Origin: CAWCGU01 sp963838095
GTDB taxonomy: Bacteria > Actinomycetota > Thermoleophilia > Solirubrobacterales > 70-9
DNA: 64,000 nucleotides
NCBI GenBank assembly: GCA_963838095.1
Contig: CAWIPO010000008.1
Location: forward strand, 496,001 to 560,000
Direction: 5' to 3'
Within the stretch, counting starts at the first letter, position 1, and every line of letters starts with the position of its first letter. Below, one piece after another: positions 55,552 to 63,976 of the stretch. The notes under the pieces were generated by a model. It had not been told where the DNA came from. It saw nothing but the letters and a program-made list of their open reading frames with translations, and ran no database searches. The position numbers and the translations under genes were made by a program.

Positions 55552-56000
55552 GCAGGTTCGAGGCCTGGCGGCGGGCCCTGCTGCTGATCGGGGTCGTCTT
55601 CTGCCTCGACCAGGTGACGAAGCAGATCGCGTTCGACAACCTGGCCTTCGAGCGGCCCGTCGACCTCGTGCTCGGCTTCCAGTTCGACTACGTCACGAAC
55701 AGCGGCATCGCGTTCGGCCTCTTCGACGGCGGCGAGGGCGTGGTCAGCGTGCTGACCTTGCTCACGATCGCGGCGCTCGCGACCTGGCTCACCCTGAACC
55801 CGGCCCGTCCCGACCTCTGGCTCGCGATCGGCCTGCTCGTCGGCGGTGCGCTGGGGAACCTCGCCGACCGCACGCGGATGGATGCCGTGATCGATTTCCT
55901 CGATCCTCCCGCCTGGCCGGCCTTCAATATCGCGGACGTGGCGATCACCGCGGGCGTGATCGTCCTCGTCGTCGGCGTCTGGCGAGCCGAACCACGGTGA
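55548..56000 (+). CDS. lspA: lipoprotein signal peptidase (signal peptidase II)
   Basis: LspA (150 aa) removes signal peptides from diacylglyceryl-modified prolipoproteins. Four membrane helices fit the family. The catalytic aspartates are Asp107 (GNLADR) and Asp130 (FNIADVAI). LDQVTK near residue 20 and VTNSGIAFGLF near 50 are conserved. It is slightly short at the N-terminus relative to many homologues. Substrates would include the LivK-like and small lipoproteins encoded in this window. Confidence 0.94.
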   Translation: MSRFEAWRRALLLIGVVFCLDQVTKQIAFDNLAFERPVDLVLGFQFDYVTNSGIAFGLFDGGEGVVSVLTLLTIAALATWLTLNPARPDLWLAIGLLVGGALGNLADRTRMDAVIDFLDPPAWPAFNIADVAITAGVIVLVVGVWRAEPR

Positions 56001-56689
56001 TGGCGGCGCGCACAGGCGTCCAGGTCGTCCACCGTGACGACTGGCTGGCGGTCGTGGACAAGCCCGCCGGGCTGGTGGTTCATGCTGCGCCTTCTCACCA
56101 CGGGACCACGCTGGTAGACGAGCTGGGAGATCTGCTGGGGGGAGGAGAGGAGAACCGGCCGGGAATCGTCCACCGGCTCGACAAGGACACGTCGGGGCTG
56201 ATGGTCGTCGCCCGCACAGATGAGGCCCACAGGCGCCTCGCCGCGATGGTGAAGGCGCGCGAGCTGCGCCGTGAGTACCTCGCCCTGGTCGAGGGGCGCC
56301 TCGCGTCTCGCACCGGCACGATCGACGCCCCGATCGGTCGCAGCCACCGCGACCCGACGCGGATGGCGGTCGCCGGCCGGTCGCAGAGAGGCGCACGCAC
56401 GCACTTCGAGGTCGAGGAGGTCCTGCGCGCCGACACGCTCGTCCAAGCGCGCCTGGAGACCGGCCGCACCCACCAGATCCGGGCGCACTTCGCCGCGATC
56501 GGTCATCCGGTGGCGGGGGATCCGCGTTATGGGTCGGCGGGGCGGCATGGGCTTGGGAGGCAGTTCCTGCATTCGCGGCGGCTGGGGTTCACGCATCCGT
56601 TCACGGGGGAGCCGCTCAGCTTCGAGTCGCCGCTGCCGCCGGATCTGCATGTGGCGCTGGAGAAGGCACGTAGCAGCGAGGGAGGGTGA
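55997..56689 (+). CDS. RluA-family pseudouridine synthase without S4 domain
   Basis: A 230-aa pseudouridine synthase that modifies rRNA or tRNA uridines. The catalytic Asp is in VHRLDKDTSGLMVVAR near residue 65. KPAGLVVHAAP and ETGRTHQIRAHFAAIGHPVAGDPRYG are family blocks. The usual N-terminal S4 domain of RluD is missing, because the protein begins directly at VVHRDDWLAVVDKPAG. The ATG overlaps the lspA stop, the conserved lspA-rluD arrangement. Confidence 0.92.
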   Translation: MMAARTGVQVVHRDDWLAVVDKPAGLVVHAAPSHHGTTLVDELGDLLGGGEENRPGIVHRLDKDTSGLMVVARTDEAHRRLAAMVKARELRREYLALVEGRLASRTGTIDAPIGRSHRDPTRMAVAGRSQRGARTHFEVEEVLRADTLVQARLETGRTHQIRAHFAAIGHPVAGDPRYGSAGRHGLGRQFLHSRRLGFTHPFTGEPLSFESPLPPDLHVALEKARSSEGG

Positions 56690-56824
56690 TTCAAAGCCTC
56701 GCACTACACTTCGTGCCTCGTGTAACCAACCCCGCCGGAGGCGAAGGGGCCCTGCCCGGGGCCGACATCCCGGGTCCCCGTAGCGCCGGCGGCGCACACA
56801 GCCAAACCAACCAAGGGAGCCTGA
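56690..56824 (+). promoter_or_regulatory. rpsB upstream region and leader
   Basis: No ORF is seen. TACACT at 56705-56710 is a likely -10. The following roughly 110 nt are rich in self-complementary G+C blocks (GCCGG with CCGGC, GGGGCC with GGCCCC), so a structured leader that could mediate S2 autoregulation is possible. GGGAGC precedes the ATG by about 6 nt. Confidence 0.45.
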
Positions 56825-57835
56825 ATGGCGGAGACCGCCGAAATCGCTGAGACCCCTGCGCCCGCGGCGGCGAGCGCGGCGGACGTGAAGAAGCTGCTGG
56901 AGGCCGGGGTTCACTTCGGCCATCAGACGCGGCGCTGGAACCCGCGCATGCGCCGCTACATCCACGGTGAGCGCGACGGGATCCACATCATCGACCTGCT
57001 GCAAACCGAGCAGCTGCTCACGGAGGCGCGCGACTTCGCTGCCGAGATCGCCGCAAAGGGCGGCGCGGTGCTGTTCGTCGGCACCAAGAAGCAGGCGATG
57101 GACTCGATCAAGGAGTGGGCCGATCGCACGGGCATGCCGTACGTCAACCAGCGCTGGCTCGGCGGGCTGCTGACCAACTTCCAGACGATCTCGAAGCGGA
57201 TCGAGCGGCTGCACGAGCTCACGGAGCTGGCCGAGACCGGGCAGCTCGAGCTGCTCCCGACCAAGGAGCGGATGTCCATGCAGGCCGAGCTGAAGAAGCT
57301 CGAGTACAACCTCGGGGGCGTCCGCGACATGAAGCGGCCCCCTCAGGCGGTCTTCATCGTCGATCTGAAGAGCGAGGAGATCGCGTTGCGGGAGGCCGAC
57401 CGGCTCGGGATTCCGATCATCGCCCTGGTCGATTCCAACTGCGACCCCGACCCGGTTGATTTCCCGATACCCGGCAACGACGATGCGATCCGCTCGTGCG
57501 AACTGGTGATCTCCACCGTCGGTGCGGCGATGGAGACGGCGGTGGCCGCCTGGAACGAGGCGGAGGAGCGCCGGCGGGCGCAGGAAGAGGAGCGCCGCCG
57601 CGAGGAGGAGGAGAAGGCGCGCCGCGAAGCCGAGGAGCAGAGGGCCCGGGAGGAGGCCGCGAAGGCGGAGGCCGAAGCGCAGGCCGCGGCAGCCGCGGCA
57701 GCCGAAGCCGCGCAGCCCGGGCGGCCCCCTCAGCCGCCACAGGCCCCTCAGCCGCCACAGGCGCCCGCCACCCAGGCTCAGCCACCCGAGCGACCCCCCG
57801 CGGAGGCACCCCCGACGCCGGGCGAGAAGGCTTGA
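56825..57835 (+). CDS. rpsB: 30S ribosomal protein S2 with long C-terminal extension
   Basis: S2 (336 aa) of the small ribosomal subunit. The core is typical: LLEAGVHFGHQTRRWNPRMRRYI, GTKKQAMDSIKEWA, RWLGGLLTNFQTI, and VDSNCDPDPVDFPIPGNDDAIRS. The core ends near residue 240. About 95 further residues form an Arg/Glu/Ala coiled-coil-like stretch followed by a Pro/Gln-rich tail. A short acidic/Ala N-terminal extension is also present. E. coli S2 is 241 aa. Two nucleotides separate it from tsf. Confidence 0.96.
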   Translation: MAETAEIAETPAPAAASAADVKKLLEAGVHFGHQTRRWNPRMRRYIHGERDGIHIIDLLQTEQLLTEARDFAAEIAAKGGAVLFVGTKKQAMDSIKEWADRTGMPYVNQRWLGGLLTNFQTISKRIERLHELTELAETGQLELLPTKERMSMQAELKKLEYNLGGVRDMKRPPQAVFIVDLKSEEIALREADRLGIPIIALVDSNCDPDPVDFPIPGNDDAIRSCELVISTVGAAMETAVAAWNEAEERRRAQEEERRREEEEKARREAEEQRAREEAAKAEAEAQAAAAAAAEAAQPGRPPQPPQAPQPPQAPATQAQPPERPPAEAPPTPGEKA

Positions 57836-57837
57836 GC

Positions 57838-58446
57838 ATGGCCGACGTGACGGCGGCAGACGTGAAGGCGCTCCGCGATCGGACCGGCGCCGGCGTAATG
57901 GACGCGAAGGCGGCGCTGCAGGAGGCCGATGGGGATATGGATCGCGCGATCGAGGTCCTGCGCGTAAGGGGCCAGGCGACGGCCGCGAAGCGGGCGGGCC
58001 GCGGCACCGGCGAGGGCGTCGTCTCCTCCTACATCCACTCGAACGGCAAGGTGGGGACGCTGGTCGAGGTGCAATGCGAGACCGATTTCGTGGCCCGGAA
58101 CGAGGATTTCCAGGCCTTCGCCTACGAGGTCGCGCTACACGCCGCAGCCGCCGACCCGCAGTACGTCTCGGTTGAAGAGATCCCGGACGAGGTCAGGGAG
58201 GCCGAGCGAAGCCTGTACGAGCGCAAGGCGCACGAGGAGGGCAAGCCTGACAACGTGATCGAGAAGATCGTCGAGGGGCAGCTGCGAAAGTGGGCCTCGG
58301 AGGTGGCGCTGATGGAGCAGGTCCACGTGAACGCCGAGAAGCACGAGTCGAAGACGATCGAGGAGTTGCGCGCCGAGCTCGCGACAAAGACCGGCGAGAA
58401 CATCCGCGTCGCGCGCTTTGCCCGCTTTCGGGTCGGCGAGGGATGA
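57838..58446 (+). CDS. tsf: elongation factor Ts, short form
   Basis: EF-Ts (202 aa) exchanges nucleotide on EF-Tu. The N-terminal UBA-like domain has KALRDRTGAGVMDAKAALQEA, and the core has VEVQCETDFVARNEDF, which contacts EF-Tu. The second half of the core found in the E. coli protein (283 aa) is absent, as in other short EF-Ts proteins. The stop overlaps the pyrH ATG. Confidence 0.95.
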   Translation: MADVTAADVKALRDRTGAGVMDAKAALQEADGDMDRAIEVLRVRGQATAAKRAGRGTGEGVVSSYIHSNGKVGTLVEVQCETDFVARNEDFQAFAYEVALHAAAADPQYVSVEEIPDEVREAERSLYERKAHEEGKPDNVIEKIVEGQLRKWASEVALMEQVHVNAEKHESKTIEELRAELATKTGENIRVARFARFRVGEG

Positions 58447-59195
58447 GCGTGGAGCCCGCCTTCAAGCGCGTTCTGCTGAAGATCTCGGGCGAGGCGCTGA
58501 TGGGCTCGCTCGATTATGGGACCGACCCCGATCGCGTCGAGCGGATCTCCCGCCAGATCCAGGAGGTGACCCAGGGCCATGGTGTGGAGATGGCGCTCGT
58601 GGTCGGTGCCGGCAACATCTACCGCGGGCTGTCGGGAGCGGCGGCGGGGATGGACCGCGCGACGGCCGACTACATGGGGATGCTGGCGACGGTGCTGAAC
58701 GCGCTGACGCTCCAGGATGCGCTCGAGAAGCAGGGGGCCGACACGCGCGTGCTCTCGGCGATCGAGGTCACCGAGGTCGCAGAGCCGTACATCCGCCGGC
58801 GTGCGATCCGCCACCTCGAGAAGGGCCGGGTGGTGATCTTCGCCGCCGGCACCGGGAACCCGTTCTTCACCACCGACACCGCGGCGGCGCTGCGCGCGCT
58901 GGAGATCCACGCGGAGGCGATCCTGATGGCAAAGCACGGGGTCGAGGGCGTCTACGACGACGATCCGTCGCTGAACCCTGACGCGAGCTTCCTCCCCGAG
59001 ATCACCCATCTCGAGGCGATCGAGCGGGGGCTGCGGGTGATGGACACGACCGCGCTTTCGCTGTGCATGGAGAACGAGCTTCCGATCCACGTCTTCAACA
59101 TGGCCGACGAGGGCAACATCGAGCGCATCCTGGCCGGCGAGCGCGTCGGCACCCTGGTCGCCGCGAAGGCGGGGGCACCGCAGCAGGCTGGATAG
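58443..59195 (+). CDS. pyrH: UMP kinase
   Basis: PyrH (250 aa) phosphorylates UMP to UDP and belongs to the amino acid kinase fold. LKISGEALMG binds phosphate, VVGAGNIYRG binds UMP, MLATVLNALTLQDALE lies at the allosteric interface, and GTGNPFFTTDTAAALRA and AKHGVEGVYDDDP form the ATP side. The ATG overlaps tsf. A 66-nt gap to frr contains no separate feature that I can identify. Confidence 0.95.
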   Translation: MSVEPAFKRVLLKISGEALMGSLDYGTDPDRVERISRQIQEVTQGHGVEMALVVGAGNIYRGLSGAAAGMDRATADYMGMLATVLNALTLQDALEKQGADTRVLSAIEVTEVAEPYIRRRAIRHLEKGRVVIFAAGTGNPFFTTDTAAALRALEIHAEAILMAKHGVEGVYDDDPSLNPDASFLPEITHLEAIERGLRVMDTTALSLCMENELPIHVFNMADEGNIERILAGERVGTLVAAKAGAPQQAG

Positions 59196-59261
59196 GATCA
59201 AACATATGGGCACGGCACCTGCTGCTCGCGTCGCCTTACGGCTCCGCGCCGGAACACACTG

Positions 59262-59828
59262 ATGGACGAGCTGGTCAACGAGTTTCTCGACGACGCCCGC
59301 GAGCGGATGGGCAAGTCCGTGGATGCGACTCGAAACGAGCTCGCGACCGTGCGCACCGGACGCGCGTCGCCGAACCTCCTCGACCGGCTCGAAATCGACT
59401 ACTACGGCACGCAGACGCCGCTGAAGCAGATGGCGCAGGTGAACGCGACCGACGCCCGCCTGCTGACGATCACCCCGTACGACAAGTCGTCGATCGGCAC
59501 GGTCGAGAAGGCGATCCTCGAGTCCGATCTCGGGCTGACGCCATCGAACGACGGCAATGTGATCCGGCTTCAGATCCCGGAGCTGAATGAGGAGCGCCGG
59601 AAGGAGCTGGTGAAGGTCGTCCACGGCGTCGCCGAAGAGGGGCGCGTCGCGGTGCGCAACGTCCGACGCGACTGCGTACATCACCTGCGCGAGCTGAAGA
59701 AGGACGGCGACGTCGGCGAGGACGAGGAGCGCCGAGCTGAATCGGAGCTGCAGAAGGCGACCGACAAGGCAACGGGCGAGATCGACACGCTCGTGAAGGG
59801 CAAGGAAGAGGAGATCCTCGAGGTCTGA
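59262..59828 (+). CDS. frr: ribosome recycling factor
   Basis: RRF (188 aa) splits post-termination ribosomes together with EF-G. The three-helix bundle starts NEFLDDARERMGKSVDATRNELATVRTGRA-type sequence and includes RASPNLLDRLEIDYYGTQTPLKQMAQV. The hinge and domain II follow, then PELNEERRKELVKVVHGVAEEGRVAVRNVRRD. Length and order (rpsB-tsf-pyrH-frr) are standard. Confidence 0.95.
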   Translation: MDELVNEFLDDARERMGKSVDATRNELATVRTGRASPNLLDRLEIDYYGTQTPLKQMAQVNATDARLLTITPYDKSSIGTVEKAILESDLGLTPSNDGNVIRLQIPELNEERRKELVKVVHGVAEEGRVAVRNVRRDCVHHLRELKKDGDVGEDEERRAESELQKATDKATGEIDTLVKGKEEEILEV

Positions 59829-59834
59829 CGGCAG

Positions 59835-60012
59835 CTAGGTCCAGTACCGCTCCGCCGCCGACCGTGCAAGCTCGGCGAGCTCGCCCGCAGTGTCGAACGT
59901 CCACTCGATCGCGCTGCGCGCCTGCGAAATCGGGTCAAAGTGAGAGTCGAAGCTTGGGCTCACCAGCACCTGGATCGCGCGCCCCAGTGTTGAGCCACTT
60001 GTACGCGCGCAT
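59835..60012 (-). CDS. small unrecognised protein with probable frameshift
   Basis: A strong GGAGGTCAAG sits directly before an ATG that reads MRAYKWLNTG and then soon stops. The adjacent frame continues with coding-like RAIQVLVSPSFDSHFDPIS and ends ELARSAAERYWT, about 58 aa in all if one extra base near 59975-59985 (CTGGGGCGCGCG) is removed. No family is recognised. Similar single-base shifts elsewhere in the window support reading it as one gene. Confidence 0.4.
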
Positions 60013-60071
60013 CTTGACCTCCGTTGTAGCCGCGGCGACGAGAGCCGAAACGGCACCCTAATGTCCCGCGC

Positions 60072-60734
60072 ATGTCGGCGAAATACGTCGCGATCATCAC
60101 CGACGGCAACGGGCGCTGGGCGCAACAGCGCGAACTTCCGACGATCGAGGGGCATAGGGCCGGGGCCGACGTCGTCAAGGCGCGGTTGAAGGACGCCGTG
60201 GAATTCGGCGTCGAGGAGCTGACCGTGTTCTCGTTCTCGACCGAGAACTGGTCGCGGTCGGACGACGAGGTCAAGGGCCTGATGCAGATGTTCGCCGAGC
60301 GGATCGACGGCGAGACGCCGGAGCTCCACGACGAGGGCGTGCGGATGCGGTTCATCGGCCGCCGCGACCGGGTCGGGGAGGAGCTGCTGGAGCGGATGCA
60401 GTGGGCAGAGGGAGTGACGGCGGAGAACGAGCGGATCACGCTGTTCGTCGCCTTCGACTACGGCGGCCGCCAAGAGATCCTCGACGCCGCGGCGCGCTAC
60501 GAGGGCGGGGGGGACGATGAGTTCGCGAGCCACCTGTACGCCCCCGAGATGCACGACCCCGACCTGCTGATCCGCACCAGTGGCGAGCTGCGGGTCTCCA
60601 ACTACCTGCTCTGGCAGTGTGCGTACTCGGAACTGGTCTTCCGCGAGGAGCTGTGGCCGGACTTCAGCCGCGAGGCTTTCGAGGAGTCATTGGCCGAGTA
60701 CGAGACCCGCCGGCGGCGCTTCGGCGCTCGCTGA
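60072..60734 (+). CDS. uppS: isoprenyl transferase (undecaprenyl diphosphate synthase-like)
   Basis: A cis-prenyltransferase (220 aa) that makes the polyprenyl carrier for peptidoglycan. The catalytic Asp and phosphate-binding block is IITDGNGRWAQQR (usual MDGNGRWA). GHRAGADVV, VFSFSTENWSR, FVAFDYGGRQEIL and PDLLIRTSGELRVSNYLLWQCAYSEL are conserved. TAATGT ends 7 nt before the ATG, predicting a leaderless start. Chain length of the product cannot be read from sequence. Confidence 0.94.
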   Translation: MSAKYVAIITDGNGRWAQQRELPTIEGHRAGADVVKARLKDAVEFGVEELTVFSFSTENWSRSDDEVKGLMQMFAERIDGETPELHDEGVRMRFIGRRDRVGEELLERMQWAEGVTAENERITLFVAFDYGGRQEILDAAARYEGGGDDEFASHLYAPEMHDPDLLIRTSGELRVSNYLLWQCAYSELVFREELWPDFSREAFEESLAEYETRRRRFGAR

Positions 60735-60789
60735 GCGCGGCAACCGGACGCCCGCTCACCCTGGTTGCGATCAATTACTGTCGCCGGGC

Positions 60790-61650
60790 ATGCCCACACC
60801 CCGCCGACGAGTGCCGGTTGACGACGGCGAGGAGCCTGTGCGGCCACGCCGGCCCCGCGGTGAGACGACGCAGCGGGTGCTTTGGGCGATCCCGTGGATC
60901 ATCTTCGCGATCGCGATCGTCGTCATCGGCGAGCTGCCGTTCACGCTGGCGATGATCGGGTTCTCGATCGTCGGGCTCGGCGAGTACTTCCGCATGGCTC
61001 GCCGAGCGCACCCGATGACGCCGGTCGCGTTCGCCGCCGCCGCGGCGCTGATGCTGGCCGCCCACTACGGCGACCAATACCAGCTCGTTCTGGTGTTCGC
61101 GGTCGCCTTCCCGGTGATGTTCTTCGCCGGCGCGATGCGGAAGGATCGCGCCCGGGTCGCCTACTCGCTTGCGATCACCGTCTTCGGTTTGGTTTGGATC
61201 GCGATCCCCTTCGCTCACGCGGTGCTGCTGCGCGACTTGCCCGACCACGGGGCCGCGCTCCTGATTGATGTCCTCGTGGCCACGTTCTTGGCTGACACCT
61301 GCGCGTATGGTGCCGGGAGGTGGTTCGGCCGCATCCCGCTGGCGCCGAGCCTGTCGCCGAACAAGACCGTCGAGGGCCTGATCGGCGGCGTCCTGGGCGG
61401 CACACTCGGCTTTTGGTTCGCCGGCCTCTACCAGGACTGGCTCCCCGGCCTCGACGCGCTCGCAATCGGCCTCTGCATCGCCCTCCTGGCGCCGATAGGC
61501 GACCTCTTCGAATCGATGATCAAGCGCGACCTGGGCGCGAAGGACTCGGGTCAGCTGTTCGGCCCCCACGGAGGCGTCCTGGACCGCCTCGACGCGGTCC
61601 TGTTCACCGTTGTCGCCGGCTATTACCTGTCGGTTGCGTTCGTGTACTGA
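60790..61650 (+). CDS. cdsA: phosphatidate cytidylyltransferase
   Basis: CdsA (286 aa) forms CDP-diacylglycerol for phospholipid synthesis. A charged N-terminal tail of about 30 residues precedes roughly seven membrane helices. The signature is complete: SLSPNKTVEG and, near the C-terminus, DLFESMIKRDLGAKDSGQLFGPHGGVLDRLD with the metal-binding Asp residues. It lies between uppS and dxr, the usual order. Confidence 0.94.
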   Translation: MPTPRRRVPVDDGEEPVRPRRPRGETTQRVLWAIPWIIFAIAIVVIGELPFTLAMIGFSIVGLGEYFRMARRAHPMTPVAFAAAAALMLAAHYGDQYQLVLVFAVAFPVMFFAGAMRKDRARVAYSLAITVFGLVWIAIPFAHAVLLRDLPDHGAALLIDVLVATFLADTCAYGAGRWFGRIPLAPSLSPNKTVEGLIGGVLGGTLGFWFAGLYQDWLPGLDALAIGLCIALLAPIGDLFESMIKRDLGAKDSGQLFGPHGGVLDRLDAVLFTVVAGYYLSVAFVY

Positions 61651-61694
61651 CCAACGCTTAGGCACGCTTACGAACGCTCCGTATCCTCTCCCGC

Positions 61695-62831
61695 GTGAAG
61701 CAAATCGTGGTCCTGGGCGCCACGGGCTCGATTGGCGTGCAGGCGCTCGAGGTCGTCGCGGCGTCCGATCAGCTGCAGGTCGTGGGTCTTTCAGCGGGCG
61801 ACCGCTGGGAGCCGCTGCTGGACGCCGCGCGTGAGCACGGCGTGCCCGTAGTCGCACTAGCCGACGAGTCGGCTGCAGCACAAGCGGCCGACTCGTGGAG
61901 CGGGCGGGTGCTGACCGGCGAGGAGGGAATTCGAGAGCTCGTCGCGTCATCCGACGCTGACCTCGTGCTCAACGCGATCGTCGGCTCGGCCGGGCTCGGC
62001 CCGACGATCGTCGCGCTCACCGAGGGGATCGACCTCGCGCTCGCGAACAAGGAGAGCCTCGTCGTCGGCGGGGAGCTGGTGACCGCGTTGGCCGAGGCGA
62101 CCGGAGCCCGGATCATCCCCGTCGACTCCGAACACTCCGCGCTCGCCCAGCTCGTCGCCGCCGAGCCCCCGGGAACGATCGACCGCCTCGTTCTCACCGC
62201 TTCCGGCGGCCCGTTCCGTGGCCGATCGGATCTGGCCGGGGTGACCCGAGAGGAGGCGCTCGCGCACCCGACCTGGGACATGGGCGGCAAGATCACGATC
62301 GACTCGGCGACGCTGCTCAACAAGGGCCTCGAGGTGATCGAGGCCCACCACCTCTTCGGCTTGCCGTACGAGCGGATCGAGGTAGTGGTTCACCCGCAGT
62401 CGATCGTCCACGGGATGGTGCATCTGAACGACGGCGCCTCCCTCGCCCACCTCGGCTACCCCGACATGCGCGTGCCGATCTCCTATGCGCTGCACTACCC
62501 CGAGCGGGCTGACGTCCCAGTACAGCGGCTCGATCTCGCGGAGCTCGGCGAGCTCACCTTCGAGGCGCCCGACCTCGAAGCCTTTCCCTGCCTGCGCCTT
62601 GCCCGTGAGGCGGGCGAGACCGGGGGGACCGCGCCGTGCATCCTCAATGCCGCAAACGAGGTTGCCGTCGATGCCTTTCTTCAGGACCGGATTTCCTTCA
62701 CAGCGATCCCGGGGGTGATCGAGGACACGCTCGCGGCCATCCCGCCGTCGGTGCCCGGCCATTTCGACGATTTGTTTGCAGCCGACGCGGCCGCACGTGA
62801 GCAGGCAGCCCGCCTGGGGGCGACTGCATGA
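61695..62831 (+). CDS. dxr: 1-deoxy-D-xylulose 5-phosphate reductoisomerase
   Basis: Dxr (378 aa) makes methylerythritol phosphate, the committed step of the MEP isoprenoid route. The NADPH motif is VLGATGSIG. LANKESLVVGGEL, the metal triad region VDSEHSALAQ, TASGGPFRG, HPTWDMGGKITIDSATLLNKGLE-type blocks and HPQSIVHGMV are present. TATCCT ends 7 nt before the GTG. The stop overlaps the rseP ATG. Confidence 0.95.
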   Translation: MKQIVVLGATGSIGVQALEVVAASDQLQVVGLSAGDRWEPLLDAAREHGVPVVALADESAAAQAADSWSGRVLTGEEGIRELVASSDADLVLNAIVGSAGLGPTIVALTEGIDLALANKESLVVGGELVTALAEATGARIIPVDSEHSALAQLVAAEPPGTIDRLVLTASGGPFRGRSDLAGVTREEALAHPTWDMGGKITIDSATLLNKGLEVIEAHHLFGLPYERIEVVVHPQSIVHGMVHLNDGASLAHLGYPDMRVPISYALHYPERADVPVQRLDLAELGELTFEAPDLEAFPCLRLAREAGETGGTAPCILNAANEVAVDAFLQDRISFTAIPGVIEDTLAAIPPSVPGHFDDLFAADAAAREQAARLGATA

Positions 62832-63914
62832 GCTGGGCACTGGCGATCTTCGGGTTCATGATGCTCGTCGTCCTCCACGAGCTCGGCCACTTCATTGCCG
62901 CGAAGTGGACCGGGATGCGAGTCGAGCGCTTCTTCCTCTTCTTCCCGCCGAAGGTCGCCTCGATCAAGCGCGGCGAGACCGAGTACGGGATCGGCGCGAT
63001 CCCGCTCGGGGGCTTCGTGAAGATCACCGGGATGAATCCGGACGAGGAGCTCGACCCGGAGGTCGCTCCCCGCGCCTACTACCACCAGCCGGTGTGGAAG
63101 CGGATCGTCGTCATCGGGGCGGGGCCGGCGATGAACGTGCTCGTCTGCTTCGTGCTGCTGTTCGTGCTCGCGCTCGGCGGCGAGAAGCAGAGCAACACCG
63201 TCGGCGACATCGAGTCCGGCTCGCCGGCCGCCGAGCAACTCCAAGCGGGCGATCGGATCATCTCCGTTGACGGCGAGACGGGGGAGGGGCTTACGCTCGA
63301 AGAGCGCCTGCAGCTCTTCGCGGGGAACGTCGATTCACACGAATGCGCGCGCGAGCCGCGTGACGGGTGCGCCGCGGAGACGCCGGCGACCTTGACCGTC
63401 GAACGCGACGGGCAGACGCGCGAGATCACGATCACCCCCGTCTACGACGAGGAGTTCGAGCGCAACCGGCTCGGGTTCCGCTACGGCACGGAGTCGATCG
63501 ACGGTGCGGGCGAGGCCGCGGGCGTGTCGCTGGACTTCATGTGGCTGGTGACGAGTCGAGACCCTCTCCACCTTCGCCCAGCTCTTCAAGGCCGAGAAGC
63601 GCGAGCAGTTATCCAGCGTCGTCGGCGCCACCGAGGCGACCAAGCAGGCATTCGATTTCAACACCGAGACGGCGCTGAAGCTGCTCGCGATCATCAGCCT
63701 CTCGCTGGCGCTGATCAACCTGTTCCCGTTCCTGCCCCTGGACGGCGGCCACATCTTCTGGAGCCTGGTCGAGAAGGTTCGCGGCCGTCCGGTCGCGTTC
63801 AGCGTCATGGAGCGCGCGAGCGTGCTCGGCTTCGTTTTCGTGCTGATCATCTTCATGATCGGGCTCACGAACGACATCGATCGCCTCAGCGGCGAGGGGT
63901 TCCAGATTCGTTAG
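62828..63914 (+). CDS. rseP: RIP zinc metalloprotease RseP-like (one frameshift)
   Basis: A site-2-type intramembrane protease. HELGH in VVLHELGHFIAAKW is the zinc site, and GAIPLGGFVKITGMNPDEE follows. A PDZ domain lies at about residues 120-210. The second half (TLSTFAQLFKAEKREQL ... INLFPFLPLDGGHIFWSLVEKVRG) contains the third zinc ligand but is in another frame. One indel near 63545-63555 would restore a protein of about 361 aa. It probably cleaves anti-sigma factors. Confidence 0.88.
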
Positions 63915-63976
63915 GAGATAATCCCTGACTGCGGTAGTTTCAAGCAGCACACACTTCACGGGAGGAGATCACCGAG

